DNA of 64,000 nucleotides, taken from contig NZ_CP139965.1 of the NCBI RefSeq assembly GCF_034424375.1, positions 930,001 through 994,000 on the forward strand, in the 5' to 3' direction. This DNA comes from Paraburkholderia kururiensis (lineage in GTDB: Bacteria; Pseudomonadota; Gammaproteobacteria; Burkholderiales; Burkholderiaceae). Position numbers and translations under genes: made by a program. The notes beneath the pieces are model-generated. The model saw nothing but the letters and a program-made list of their open reading frames with translations, had not been told where the DNA came from and ran no database searches. Each line of letters starts with the position of its first letter. Position 1 is the first letter of the stretch. Of the stretch, positions 1 to 8,774 are shown piece by piece.

Positions 1-645
1 CGCCAGTTGGAGCAGCGCGGGGAGCATCACGTCCGCGCCCAGCCAGGCGGCAACCATGGGCACGATCAGCGGCAGGGTTAGCAACGCCGACATCACGACC
101 CAGGCCAGTTCGCGACGCACGACGGCGCGCGCGCGGTCCGTGCCGTCGGCGGCGGGCGGTGCTTCGGTTTCCACGATCGGCGTCGCCTCGTAGCCGGCCT
201 TCTGCACCGCGGCGACCAGCGCGTCGAGTTCGCTCGCGCTTGCCGGGCCGCGCAGATTGACGGTGGCGCGTTCCGTCGCGAGGTTCACCGAGGCGCCCGC
301 CACGCCGGGCACCCGCGCCAGCGCCTTTTCGACGCGCGTGGCGCAAGCCGCGCAGGTCATGCCGCCGATGGCCAATTCGGCGACATCGGTGGAAAGCGGC
401 GCGGCGCCGTAGCCGGCATTCTTGACGGCGGCCACGAGCGCATCGGGCGCCACCGCGCGGTCGGTCTCGACGGTGGCTTTTTCCGTGGCGAGATTCACGG
501 ACGCGCGCATGACGCCCGGCACCTTCGCCAGCGCCTTCTCGACGCGCGTGGCGCAGCTCGCGCAGGTCATGCCGGTAATTTCCAGCTCCGACACCGCGGG
601 TTCGGCGCGCGCCTCGGTGGGAAGATCGGTGGAGAGATCGGTCAT
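1..645 (-). CDS. copA: Copper-translocating P-type ATPase, N-terminal 215 codons (partial at window edge)
   Basis: Exports Cu(I) from the cytoplasm across the inner membrane. Reading leftward from the ATG at 645, the visible part has two tandem heavy-metal-associated (HMA) domains, one at about residues 20-85 with GMTCASC and one at about 95-160 with GMTCAAC. Each CxxC pair binds one Cu(I). The start of the first membrane segments follows (a hydrophobic run from about residue 185). The phosphorylation (DKTG) and CPC parts lie beyond the window, so the copper rather than cadmium/zinc assignment rests on the tandem HMA domains and on the CueR-type promoter upstream. Confidence 0.88.
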   Translation of the reverse strand, partial: MTDLSTDLPTEARAEPAVSELEITGMTCASCATRVEKALAKVPGVMRASVNLATEKATVETDRAVAPDALVAAVKNAGYGAAPLSTDVAELAIGGMTCAACATRVEKALARVPGVAGASVNLATERATVNLRGPASASELDALVAAVQKAGYEATPIVETEAPPAADGTDRARAVVRRELAWVVMSALLTLPLIVPMVAAWLGADVMLPALLQLA

Positions 646-729
646 GGCGATTGAATGATGGCAATGCGCAGGGGTGTGGCAACCGGGCGCGCAGGCGAAA
701 TACGCCCGCACGGACGGCAGATGGAACGC

Positions 730-760
730 AGTATCGACCTTCCAGTCATGGGAAGGTCAA
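730..760 (-). promoter_or_regulatory. CueR/MerR-type promoter and operator of the copper ATPase
   Basis: On the minus strand there is a -35 TTGACC (760-755), a 19-bp spacer and a -10 GATACT (735-730). The spacer contains the dyad GACCTTCC-N7-GGAAGGTC (736-758). The overlong 19-bp spacer and this dyad are the hallmark of MerR-family activation by DNA distortion, and the half-sites match those known for copA promoters controlled by CueR. The regulator gene is not in the window and is probably beyond the left edge. Confidence 0.85.
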
Positions 761-1036
761 GCCGGTCAGTTTGACGGACCTGACGCATCGTTGCGAAGTG
801 CATCGTTTAGAAGTAAGTGGGGACCCACATGCCGGGAGCGCCCCATTTTTGCGTTCGCGAGGCAGGGATAATTCCGAATTGACGCCTTTTCATGCCTGGT
901 CGCGAGGGATACGATACAACCCGGCGCGATGGGGAGAAGATCGAGGCGAAGCGAGGAGACGGCCGCGGGGCCGCGCGGCGCAGCCTGTTTCCATCGGCGT
1001 CATCTTATGGACCAGACTGATCCGCACAATCAACGA

Positions 1037-2458
1037 ATGATAAAAAATCGTCGCGAACCCTACTCGTTTCAATGGACCTGCGCTGCGCTCGCAGGCCTTG
1101 CCTTTCTGGCGGGATGCGCTTCCGCGCCCGCGCCCACCGAAAAAAGCACCGGCTGGGTCAAGGACGAAGTGTCCGACTCTTATGTGTTCGGCTATCCGCT
1201 CGTCGTCATGGACATTGCGCGCGACGCCGCCGTGGGCAGCGGGCCGGGCCAGGCGCCCGTCAACACGCTGCGCCACGCACAGGCGCTGCCGCCCGTCGGC
1301 GCCGCGAATCCGACCATGCCGAGCCTCGACACCTTCGATTCCACGGGCTGGCTCGACGTCGCAGATGAACCCGTCATCGTCTCTCTGCCCGATTCGCGCG
1401 GCCGTTACGTGGATGCCCGCGCGCTCGACATGTGGACGAACGTGGTCTGGTCCACCGGCGACGCCGGTGCTACCCGCGTGACCGGCATCAAGGCGCAGAC
1501 CGTCGCGTTTGCCGCGGCCGGCTGGAAGGGCGACCTGCCGGCAGGCGTGAAGCGCATCGACGTGCCCACCCGCTACGTGTGGCTCGCGGTGCGCATCCAG
1601 ACCGCGCGTGGTCGCGAACTTGCCGCCGTGCGCAAGCTGCAGCGTGCCATCCGCGTGGTGCCGCTTTCGGCGTACACCGGCGACGCGCGTCCCGCAGCGC
1701 AGACGGCGCGCAGCAACGGGGCCGCCACGGACTCCGCCGCTACCGTGAACCCCGTGGTTCGGGCTGCGGCACTCGACGCGAACGGATTCTTCAGCCGCCT
1801 CGCGCAGGCGCTGCCCGACAATCCGCCGGCCCCCGACGACCCGCACGCGCTCAAGATTCTCTCGGACCTCGGCGTGACGCCGGGGCAGCCTGTGGCGCTG
1901 CCCGCAGCGGCGAGCGATGCGGTGGCCGCCGGTTTCAGCGACGGCCGCGACCGCGTGGCGACGGCGCCGTCGAACCTGCTCTCGGCCAACGGCTGGAGCT
2001 GGGCCGGCGACAACGCGGGCGCGTACGGCTCGGACTACGCGCTGCGTGCCTACACGGCTTTCACCGAACTGGGCCTCGGAACGAAAGACGACGAAGTGCG
2101 CGCGGTCGTTTTGCAGGACAGCGACGGCCACGCGCTGAACGGCGCGAACCGCTACGTGATCCACTTCGCCGCGAAGCAGTTGCCGCCGGTGCGTGGCTTC
2201 TGGTCCATTACGGCGTACACGAAGGACGGCGCGCTCGGCGAAAGCGCCCCGGCGCACGTTTCGCTGAGCGACCGCAACGGCCTGCGGCGCAGCCGCGACG
2301 GTTCTGTGGACGTGTACGTCTCTGCAGTGGGTTCGAAGAAGATGCCCAACTGGGTGCCCGCGCCGCGCAGCGACTTCAAGCTCGTGCTGCGGCTCTACGC
2401 GCCGAAGCCGCAGGCCACGGACGGCAGCTGGGAGCCGCCCGCCGTCGAGCGGCAATAA
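1037..2458 (+). CDS. DUF1254/DUF1214-type lipoprotein
   Basis: A 473-residue exported protein whose body (motifs such as YVFGYPLVVMD near the N-terminus and RYVIHFAAKQLPPVRGFWSIT near the C-terminus) matches the DUF1254-DUF1214 family, whose biochemical role is unknown. The start at 1037 gives a good lipoprotein signal: basic MIKNRR, a hydrophobic core and the lipobox LAGC, so the mature protein would be lipidated on Cys about 24. An ATG at 1007 in the same frame is possible but only adds a polar stretch ahead of the signal. It stands alone, divergent from the copper ATPase. Confidence 0.8.
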   Translation: MIKNRREPYSFQWTCAALAGLAFLAGCASAPAPTEKSTGWVKDEVSDSYVFGYPLVVMDIARDAAVGSGPGQAPVNTLRHAQALPPVGAANPTMPSLDTFDSTGWLDVADEPVIVSLPDSRGRYVDARALDMWTNVVWSTGDAGATRVTGIKAQTVAFAAAGWKGDLPAGVKRIDVPTRYVWLAVRIQTARGRELAAVRKLQRAIRVVPLSAYTGDARPAAQTARSNGAATDSAATVNPVVRAAALDANGFFSRLAQALPDNPPAPDDPHALKILSDLGVTPGQPVALPAAASDAVAAGFSDGRDRVATAPSNLLSANGWSWAGDNAGAYGSDYALRAYTAFTELGLGTKDDEVRAVVLQDSDGHALNGANRYVIHFAAKQLPPVRGFWSITAYTKDGALGESAPAHVSLSDRNGLRRSRDGSVDVYVSAVGSKKMPNWVPAPRSDFKLVLRLYAPKPQATDGSWEPPAVERQ

Positions 2459-2825
2459 GGCGCGCGCCGATACAACGCACCATCGACGCACGCACGGCGC
2501 AGCACACCACGCGGTACCTCGCGCCCGGCGCACAGCACCGCTATCCATCGCGCCGCGCTGCCCCGGCCACCGCTTGCCTTGGTGGCCGGCATTCCCTCCG
2601 GGCTTTGCGTTTTGCATTCATTCACAATGCTGACGCTGTCCCCCATCAGGGCCGCGACATATACTTCCACGAACCTGAACATCAACGGTTCGCCCTGGGT
2701 GCGATGTCTGCCGTCGCCGCGCGGCGAGCCCCGCAGGCTCGCCGGCCTGGCCGGCGCGGCTATCCTCGCGGACCCGCTCTTCGCGGGCAACGCACGCGCG
2801 TTCCACCTGTGACCACATCCGAGGC
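2459..2825. other. Intergenic region of 367 nt with a hairpin and a possible -10
   Basis: A perfect 9-bp stem CCGGCCACC/GGTGGCCGG (2563-2571 and 2581-2589, loop of 9) lies after the DUF1254 gene. It lacks an immediate T-run but T-rich sequence follows (about 2600-2620), so it may end that transcript. TATACT at 2660-2665 is a good -10 candidate for the next gene, without a convincing -35. Nothing coding is supported here. Confidence 0.45.
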
Positions 2826-5800
2826 ATGGCAAGCATCAACAAAGCATTTCTCACTTCCTCGCTGCGCGCCGTGCGCGATGCAGCGCACAGCCGCCGGGCC
2901 CGGCGTATCGGGATCGGGCTCGTCGTCTTTCTCGTGCTGTTCGGCCTGCTCGGCTTCTTCGCGGCGCCGCCGCTGATTCGCCATATTGCGGCCCAGCAAC
3001 TGAGCCAACAACTCGACCGACCGGTTTCCATCGGACGTATTGCGCTCAATCCGTACACGCTGCGATTCGAGGCCGACCGCGTGCATATCGGCGAACGTGG
3101 CGGCTCGGGCGATTTCGCTGATGTGGAGCGGCTCATCGTTAAGCCTTCGTGGACGTCGCTCTTTCGCGGCGCCGCGATCGTGGACGAACTGCAGATCGAT
3201 TCGCCGCGTTTTCACATCGTTCGCTACGACGCCCAACGCTTCAATTTCAGCGACCTGATCGAGAAGTTCTCTAAGCCCTCGCAGCCGTCCAGCAAGCCCA
3301 CGCCGTTTTCCATTTCCAACATTCATCTGGAGAACGGCCGCGTCGAGTTCGACGACCGGCTGCTCGGCGAGCAGCACGTGGTGGACCGCTGGTCGCTCGG
3401 CGTGCCGTTCATCGCGACGCTGGCTTCGAAGACCGACATCTTCGTGGAGCCGCTGCTGCGTGCGCGCATCGACGGCAGCCAGCTCGCCATCGACGGCAAG
3501 ACGCTGCCGTTTGCGGCGTCGCGCCAGTCGCAGGTGTCGCTGCGGCTCGATGCGCTCGACGTGCCGCGTCTCATCTCGTACGTGCCGGCGAAGCTGCCGG
3601 TGACGGTGCAGTCGGGCAAGCTGTCCACGGACCTCAAGCTCAATTTCCTGATGTCGGGCGATACGCCTTCGCTCACGGTCTCCGGCACGGTGGACCTGAA
3701 CGACGCCAACGTGCTGGACCCGAACAAGGCGCCGTTCTTCGCCGCGCGCGCGGTGCACGTGGCGGCGTCCACGCTCGAGCCGCTCAAGAGCGTCTATCAC
3801 TTCGACGAGATCCGGCTGGACGGCGCGGATGCCACCCTCACGCGCGACAAGTCCGGCGTGCTGAGCGTGCAGCGGATGTTCGCGGGTTCACCGCAGACGT
3901 CGGCAGGGGCGTCTGCGGCGCATGTCGGCAGTGCGCCGGTTGCAGGGCCGGCGCCGGGTGCAGCGGCGTCGGCATCGGCTTCCGCTGGCGCTTCAGCGGC
4001 TTCCGCGTCGTCGGGCGCTGCGTCGGCGGCCACTGCGGCGTCCGCCCCGAAATCCGAAACGGCCACCACAGCCGCTGCACCGCTCGACCTCGCCATCAAG
4101 CGCTTCGCCCTCAACGACAGCATCCTGCGCTTCACCGACGAAACGCCGTCGAAGCCCGTCGCGTTCGGTCCCACGAAAGTCTCGGCCACGCTCGCGGATT
4201 TTTCGACGCTCGCCAAAACGAACGCGCACTACGGGCTGAACCTGGCGTTCGACGGCGGCGGGTCGCTTGCCGTGAGCGGCGCGTTGGGCCTCGTGGCGAA
4301 GACGGCCGACGCGAAGATCGACGTCAACGCATTGCCGCTCGCGCCGCGCCAACCGTATCTGGACAGCGTGACGGCCGCGCAGATGCTGGACGGCACGCTC
4401 ACCGCGCACGCGAACGTCAGCGCGAACTGGGGCGCCACGCCGTTCCAGCTCCAGGTGGGCGCCAGCGACATGCAGCTGAAGTCGCTGAAGGTCGCCATGC
4501 GAGGGGCTGCACGCGGCTCGAGCGGCTCAAGCGGCGCGAGCAACGAACCCGCCATTGCCCTGGCCGACGGCCGCGTCCAGGTGAAGAAGGTGGACCTGGC
4601 CGCTCACACAGCGGACATCGACGCGGTAGACCTCAAAGGCCTGAAGGTGAACGCGGAACGTCGCAAGGACGGCCGCATCGACCTGGCCGACCTCGCAGGC
4701 ACGCACGAGATAGCGCATGAACCCGCGTCTTCCCATCCCGCCGCCCACGCAGCGGGAAAGACCTCCCAACCGACCGCGCCCGAATGGCACTACCGCATCG
4801 GCACGCTCTCGCTCGCGGATTCCGAAGCCAACTTCACCGACAGCACCACGGCACGGCCGGTGAAGCTCAACGTCGCGCCGCTGCAACTCAAGATCCAGCA
4901 GATCACGGACAACATGAGCCGTCCGTTGCCCGTGGAACTGCACGCCACCGTGAACCGCAAGGGCACGCTCGGCGTGACGGGCGACGTGACGCCCACGCCG
5001 CTGAAGGCCGCGGTGCGCGTGAATGCGGACCGACTCGACGTGGCCGCGCTGGAGCCGTACTTCGGCAATGTGCTCAACGTGACGATTGCGAGCGCGTTCG
5101 TCACCGCGAATGGCGACCTCGCGGCCTCGCAGGGCAACGCGCTCAAGGCGTCGTATCGCGGCGACGCGGCGCTCGTGGACGTGCGGATGCTCGACAAGGC
5201 GACGTCGGACCCGTTTGCCGGCTGGCGCTCGCTTGCGCTCACGAACCTGAAGGCCAATTACGACGAGCGCGGCACCGACGTGGACGCCGCCCGCGTCACG
5301 TTCTCGAACTTCTACGGTCGCGTGCTGCTCGATGCGCAAGGCAAGCTCAATCTCAAGGACGTGGTGGCGCATCAGACCGGCGAGGCGCAGTCGCTCACGC
5401 GCGACAACAGCGGCAAGGCGCCCGTGCCGCTCTCGCCGCCCACGGCGGCGGAAGCGGCGGCAGCGTCGGCCGCCGCGGCGGCTACGGCGAAGCAGGCGTC
5501 CGCCGCGCGGCCCGCGTCGGCGCCGTCCGTTACGGTGGTGGCGGCGAAAGAGCCGGAGAGCCCGGTGCGCATGCACTTCGGCGAACTGCTGCTGCGTAGC
5601 GGCCGCGTGACCTACACGGACAACTTCGTGAAGCCGAACTACACGGCGAACCTGGTCGACATTCAGGGCAAGGTGGGTGCATTTGGCACGCAGTCCACCA
5701 CGCCCGCGCCTGTCGACGTAGCTGCGAAGCTTGCGGCCAACGGGCCGGTCGCCATTCGCGGTTCGGTGAATCCGCTCATCGAAAAGCCGCAGCTCGACCT

Positions 5801-6752
5801 CACGGCCACCGCGCACGACGTGGAACTCACCAACCTCACGCCGTATTCCACGAAGTACGCGGGCTATCCGATCACGAAGGGCAAGCTCAACGTCGATCTG
5901 CACTACAAGCTCGAGAACAACCAGCTGACCGCGAACAATCACCTGTTCATCGACCAGCTCACGTTCGGCGATCACGTCGAGAACGACACGGCGACGAAGC
6001 TGCCCGTGCGCCTCGCCATCTCGCTGCTCAAGAATTCGAAAGGGCAGATCGATGTGAACATTCCGGTGTCGGGCTCGCTCGACAATCCGCAGTTCAGTTT
6101 CGGCAGCCTGATCTGGCATGCCGTGCTCAATCTTTTGCAGAAGGCCGTGACGTCGCCGTTCACGCTGCTCGCGAACGCGTTCGGCGGAGGCGGCGAGGAA
6201 CTGGGCTACGTCGAATTCGCGCCGGGCTCGGCGGAGCTCACGGAGGCCGACAACCAGAAACTCGACAAGATCGCGAAGGCGCTTGCCGACAAGCCGTCGG
6301 TGAAGATCGATCTGATCGGCCGCGTCGATCCGGCCGTGGACGAGCCCGCGCTGCGCAATCTGTACGTGGACCGCCTCGTGCGTCAGCAGAAGCTCAAGGA
6401 CACCATCGGCAAGGGCGAAAGCGTAGACCCCATGTCGATCAAGGTGGACCCGGCTGAGTACGAGAGCTATCTCGCGAAGGTCTACAAGGCTGCGGATTTC
6501 AAGAAGCCGCGCAATTTCATCGGCCTCACGAAGTCCCTGCCCGCAGACGAGATGAAGAGCGCGCTCGCGGAACACGCGCCCATCAACGAGGCCAGCCTGC
6601 GTGATCTTGCACAACGTCGCGCGCAGAGCGTGCAGCAGTATTTCGACGGCAAGGTGGATTCGAGCCGCGTGTTCATCGTCGCGCCGAAGCTCAACGCCGA
6701 CGGCATCAGCGACAAGGGCGCGGCGACGCGCGTGGACTTCGGATTGAAGTAA
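2826..6752 (+). CDS. Large DUF748/AsmA-like envelope protein with OmpA-like C-terminus
   Basis: A 1308-residue protein with one N-terminal membrane anchor (about residues 22-48) and a long periplasmic region of repeated AsmA/DUF748-type beta segments (for example VEFDDRLLGEQHVVDRWSLG). The family belongs to the AsmA/TamB/YhdP group linked to lipid transport and outer-membrane homeostasis; that role is inferred here. A low-complexity Ala/Ser-rich insert (about residues 355-418) and a second Ala-rich one (about 865-905) separate the segments. The last 180 residues (YVEFAPGSAELTEADNQKL) resemble an OmpA-type peptidoglycan-binding module. GAGG upstream of 2826 serves as ribosome binding site. Confidence 0.82.
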   Translation: MASINKAFLTSSLRAVRDAAHSRRARRIGIGLVVFLVLFGLLGFFAAPPLIRHIAAQQLSQQLDRPVSIGRIALNPYTLRFEADRVHIGERGGSGDFADVERLIVKPSWTSLFRGAAIVDELQIDSPRFHIVRYDAQRFNFSDLIEKFSKPSQPSSKPTPFSISNIHLENGRVEFDDRLLGEQHVVDRWSLGVPFIATLASKTDIFVEPLLRARIDGSQLAIDGKTLPFAASRQSQVSLRLDALDVPRLISYVPAKLPVTVQSGKLSTDLKLNFLMSGDTPSLTVSGTVDLNDANVLDPNKAPFFAARAVHVAASTLEPLKSVYHFDEIRLDGADATLTRDKSGVLSVQRMFAGSPQTSAGASAAHVGSAPVAGPAPGAAASASASAGASAASASSGAASAATAASAPKSETATTAAAPLDLAIKRFALNDSILRFTDETPSKPVAFGPTKVSATLADFSTLAKTNAHYGLNLAFDGGGSLAVSGALGLVAKTADAKIDVNALPLAPRQPYLDSVTAAQMLDGTLTAHANVSANWGATPFQLQVGASDMQLKSLKVAMRGAARGSSGSSGASNEPAIALADGRVQVKKVDLAAHTADIDAVDLKGLKVNAERRKDGRIDLADLAGTHEIAHEPASSHPAAHAAGKTSQPTAPEWHYRIGTLSLADSEANFTDSTTARPVKLNVAPLQLKIQQITDNMSRPLPVELHATVNRKGTLGVTGDVTPTPLKAAVRVNADRLDVAALEPYFGNVLNVTIASAFVTANGDLAASQGNALKASYRGDAALVDVRMLDKATSDPFAGWRSLALTNLKANYDERGTDVDAARVTFSNFYGRVLLDAQGKLNLKDVVAHQTGEAQSLTRDNSGKAPVPLSPPTAAEAAAASAAAAATAKQASAARPASAPSVTVVAAKEPESPVRMHFGELLLRSGRVTYTDNFVKPNYTANLVDIQGKVGAFGTQSTTPAPVDVAAKLAANGPVAIRGSVNPLIEKPQLDLTATAHDVELTNLTPYSTKYAGYPITKGKLNVDLHYKLENNQLTANNHLFIDQLTFGDHVENDTATKLPVRLAISLLKNSKGQIDVNIPVSGSLDNPQFSFGSLIWHAVLNLLQKAVTSPFTLLANAFGGGGEELGYVEFAPGSAELTEADNQKLDKIAKALADKPSVKIDLIGRVDPAVDEPALRNLYVDRLVRQQKLKDTIGKGESVDPMSIKVDPAEYESYLAKVYKAADFKKPRNFIGLTKSLPADEMKSALAEHAPINEASLRDLAQRRAQSVQQYFDGKVDSSRVFIVAPKLNADGISDKGAATRVDFGLK

Positions 6753-6769
6753 GTCGGACTAAGCAAAGC

Positions 6770-6809
6770 ATCGCGCCGCACGGGCCACCGCCCGGAGGCG
6801 CGATTTTTT
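6770..6809 (+). terminator. Rho-independent terminator after the DUF748 gene
   Basis: Stem ATCGCGCC (6770-6777) pairs with GGCGCGAT (6797-6804) and is followed by six T residues (6804-6809). The T-run overlaps the stop codon of the convergent MocR gene. Confidence 0.85.
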
Positions 6810-8634
6810 ATGCCGGGCCGGTTTGTGCTTCGGTCGATGCTTCGGTTTGCGCTTCGGTTTTTGCGCCTTCGGCGTTTTGCTTCGCCGTTGCGAGGGTCGT
6901 TCGGCTCGATGCCCGGTTCGACACTGCACGCGTGCGGCCGAATGCATGCTGTTCGATCACGCCGGCGAGCGTGGCGAAGGCGGGGTCGATCTTCTCGTTG
7001 GGCACGCACGCGTAGCCCAGCAAGAGGCCGCGTTGCGGCGTGGAACCGCTGCCGCCTGCATCGCGCTTGCCGGCGCGGCCAGCGTCGTTCGCGCTGTAAT
7101 ACGCGGTGAGCGGACGCACGATCACGCCCGCGTCGAACGCGGCAGCGGCCACCGCGCGGTCGTCGGCATGATCGGGCAGGCCGAGTACGAGGTGCAGCCC
7201 GGCTTCGTCGCCCATCACGGGCAGCGCTTCGCCGAAGTGCCGCGTAATGGCGTCGATCAGCATCTGGCGACGCTCGCCGTAGAGCGCCCGCATGCGGCGC
7301 ACGTGCGAGGTCAGATAGCCGTCCATGATGAATTCGGCGAGCACGGCCTGCTGCATCAACTGACCTTCGCGATAAAGCTCGGCCACGCCCGTGCGGAACA
7401 CGTCGACAAGATGCGGCGGCGCGATCATGTAGCCGATGCGCAGGCCCGGAAACAGCATCTTGCCGAGGCTGCCCACGTAGATCACCTGGCCCGCTTCGTC
7501 GAGCCCTTGCAGCGACGCGAGCGGACGGCTGCCGTAGCGGAACTCGCTGTCGTAGTCGTCTTCGATGATCCACACCTTGTGCTGCCGCGCGTATTCGAGC
7601 AGCGTGCGGCGGCGCGCGAGGCTCATCACCATGCCGAGCGGGTACTGGTGCGAAGGCGTGACGAGCGCGAGCCGCGGCGGATCGAGCAGATCGGATTCAC
7701 GCGGGTTCAGCCCCTCGCTGTCCACGGGCACCGGCACGAGCGTGAGCCCCGACGATTGCAGCACGCTGCGCGCGCCCCAGTAGCAGGGCTCTTCCACCCA
7801 CACGCGGTCGCCCACGTCGGTGAGCAGACGCACGGCAAGATCCATCGACTGATGGATGCCGGTCGTGATGATGATCTGGTCCGGCGTGCAGTTCACCGAC
7901 CGCGCCACGCGCAGGTAGTCGGAGAGCGCGCGACGCAACGGCCGATAGCCGCCGCCCGGCGCGTAGGTGAGCAGGTCCGGATTCGCTTCCTTCCACAGGC
8001 GCGCCTGCAGGCGGCTCCAGGTGCGTGCGGGAAATTCCGCGACGTCGGGCACGCCCGGCATGAAGGCGCCCCACTGCTTGGGCGAGACGCCGGCCTGGTC
8101 GATCAGACGTTGCCCGCGCATCGACATGGCGCCGGGCTCGTGGCGCGCGCCCGGTTGCTGCGTGCATGGCGTTGCGGTTGCGGTGTCCGCCGACGGTTCG
8201 CTGGCCGCCGAACCGGTGGTCGATGCTGCCTTGCTCGTTACCGTTCCCGCTGTTGCTGCTGGCACTGCGGCGCCACTTGTCGACGAAGCCGATCCGCCCG
8301 CACCTCCGGACGAACCCGCCGCTCCTGCGCGAGGCGTGCGTCGCACGTTCACGGCCGCCTTGTCCGGGCGCGTGTCCGCCACATACGTGCCGCTGCCTGT
8401 GGTCGAGATCACGTAGCCCTCGGCGGTGAGCTGGTCGTACACGTGCAGCACCGTGTTGCGCGCAATGCCGAGGTCGGTGGCGAGCGTGCGCGAGCTGGGC
8501 AGCTTGGTGCCCGGCGCGAGCTGGCCCGTGAGGATGGCCTGCTGCATCAGGCGCAGCACCTGGCGATACATCGGCTCTCCGCATGCGCGGTCGATCCGCG
8601 CCGACAGCCAGTCCGCGAGAATGATCGTGTCCAA
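6808..8634 (-). CDS. MocR-family transcriptional regulator (GntR HTH fused to aminotransferase-like domain)
   Basis: A 608-residue regulator. Residues about 15-85 form a GntR winged helix (MYRQVLRLMQQAILTGQL, PSSRTLATDLGIARNTV). A long Ala/Ser/Thr-rich linker (about 95-170) follows, then a fold-type I PLP-binding domain with the lysine in SLGKMLFPGLRIGY, so it should sense a PLP-reactive amine or a PLP-derived ligand. The start is TTG at 8634: an in-frame TAG lies three codons upstream and no ATG precedes the HTH. It is divergent from a polyamine-type ABC importer, its likely target. The C-terminal tail is low-complexity (Gln/Glu/Thr/Ala). Confidence 0.88.
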   Translation of the reverse strand: MDTIILADWLSARIDRACGEPMYRQVLRLMQQAILTGQLAPGTKLPSSRTLATDLGIARNTVLHVYDQLTAEGYVISTTGSGTYVADTRPDKAAVNVRRTPRAGAAGSSGGAGGSASSTSGAAVPAATAGTVTSKAASTTGSAASEPSADTATATPCTQQPGARHEPGAMSMRGQRLIDQAGVSPKQWGAFMPGVPDVAEFPARTWSRLQARLWKEANPDLLTYAPGGGYRPLRRALSDYLRVARSVNCTPDQIIITTGIHQSMDLAVRLLTDVGDRVWVEEPCYWGARSVLQSSGLTLVPVPVDSEGLNPRESDLLDPPRLALVTPSHQYPLGMVMSLARRRTLLEYARQHKVWIIEDDYDSEFRYGSRPLASLQGLDEAGQVIYVGSLGKMLFPGLRIGYMIAPPHLVDVFRTGVAELYREGQLMQQAVLAEFIMDGYLTSHVRRMRALYGERRQMLIDAITRHFGEALPVMGDEAGLHLVLGLPDHADDRAVAAAAFDAGVIVRPLTAYYSANDAGRAGKRDAGGSGSTPQRGLLLGYACVPNEKIDPAFATLAGVIEQHAFGRTRAVSNRASSRTTLATAKQNAEGAKTEAQTEASTEAQTGPA

Positions 8635-8654
8635 GTGGCTCTATCCAGAATAAT

Positions 8655-8700
8655 GAAATGGTTCCATATTGTAGAACCGTAAGCGGCTATAGTGGGTCAC
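8655..8700 (+). promoter_or_regulatory. Divergent mocR / ABC importer control region
   Basis: TATAGT at 8688-8693 is a good -10 for the importer, with no fitting -35, which suits an activator-dependent promoter. Just upstream lies an imperfect inverted repeat, GGTTC (8660-8664) and GAACC (8674-8678), separated by 9 nt, placed where a MocR dimer could act on both divergent promoters. Confidence 0.5.
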
Positions 8701-8774
8701 GCCATTAGCTCAAACCCGCCTTGCGGGAGGAGCCAATGGTAAGGAAACTGCATTGTGAGGAGGGGACTGGGGCA

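Noticed and set aside
890..2617. 575-codon minus-strand open frame opposite the DUF1254 gene
   Set aside because: Arg/Val/His-rich shadow; the plus strand has a lipoprotein signal and family motifs.
4527..6614. Long open frame on the minus strand opposite the DUF748 gene
   Set aside because: Arg/His/Val-rich composition with no domain; it mirrors codon positions of the well-supported plus-strand gene, a usual effect of high GC.
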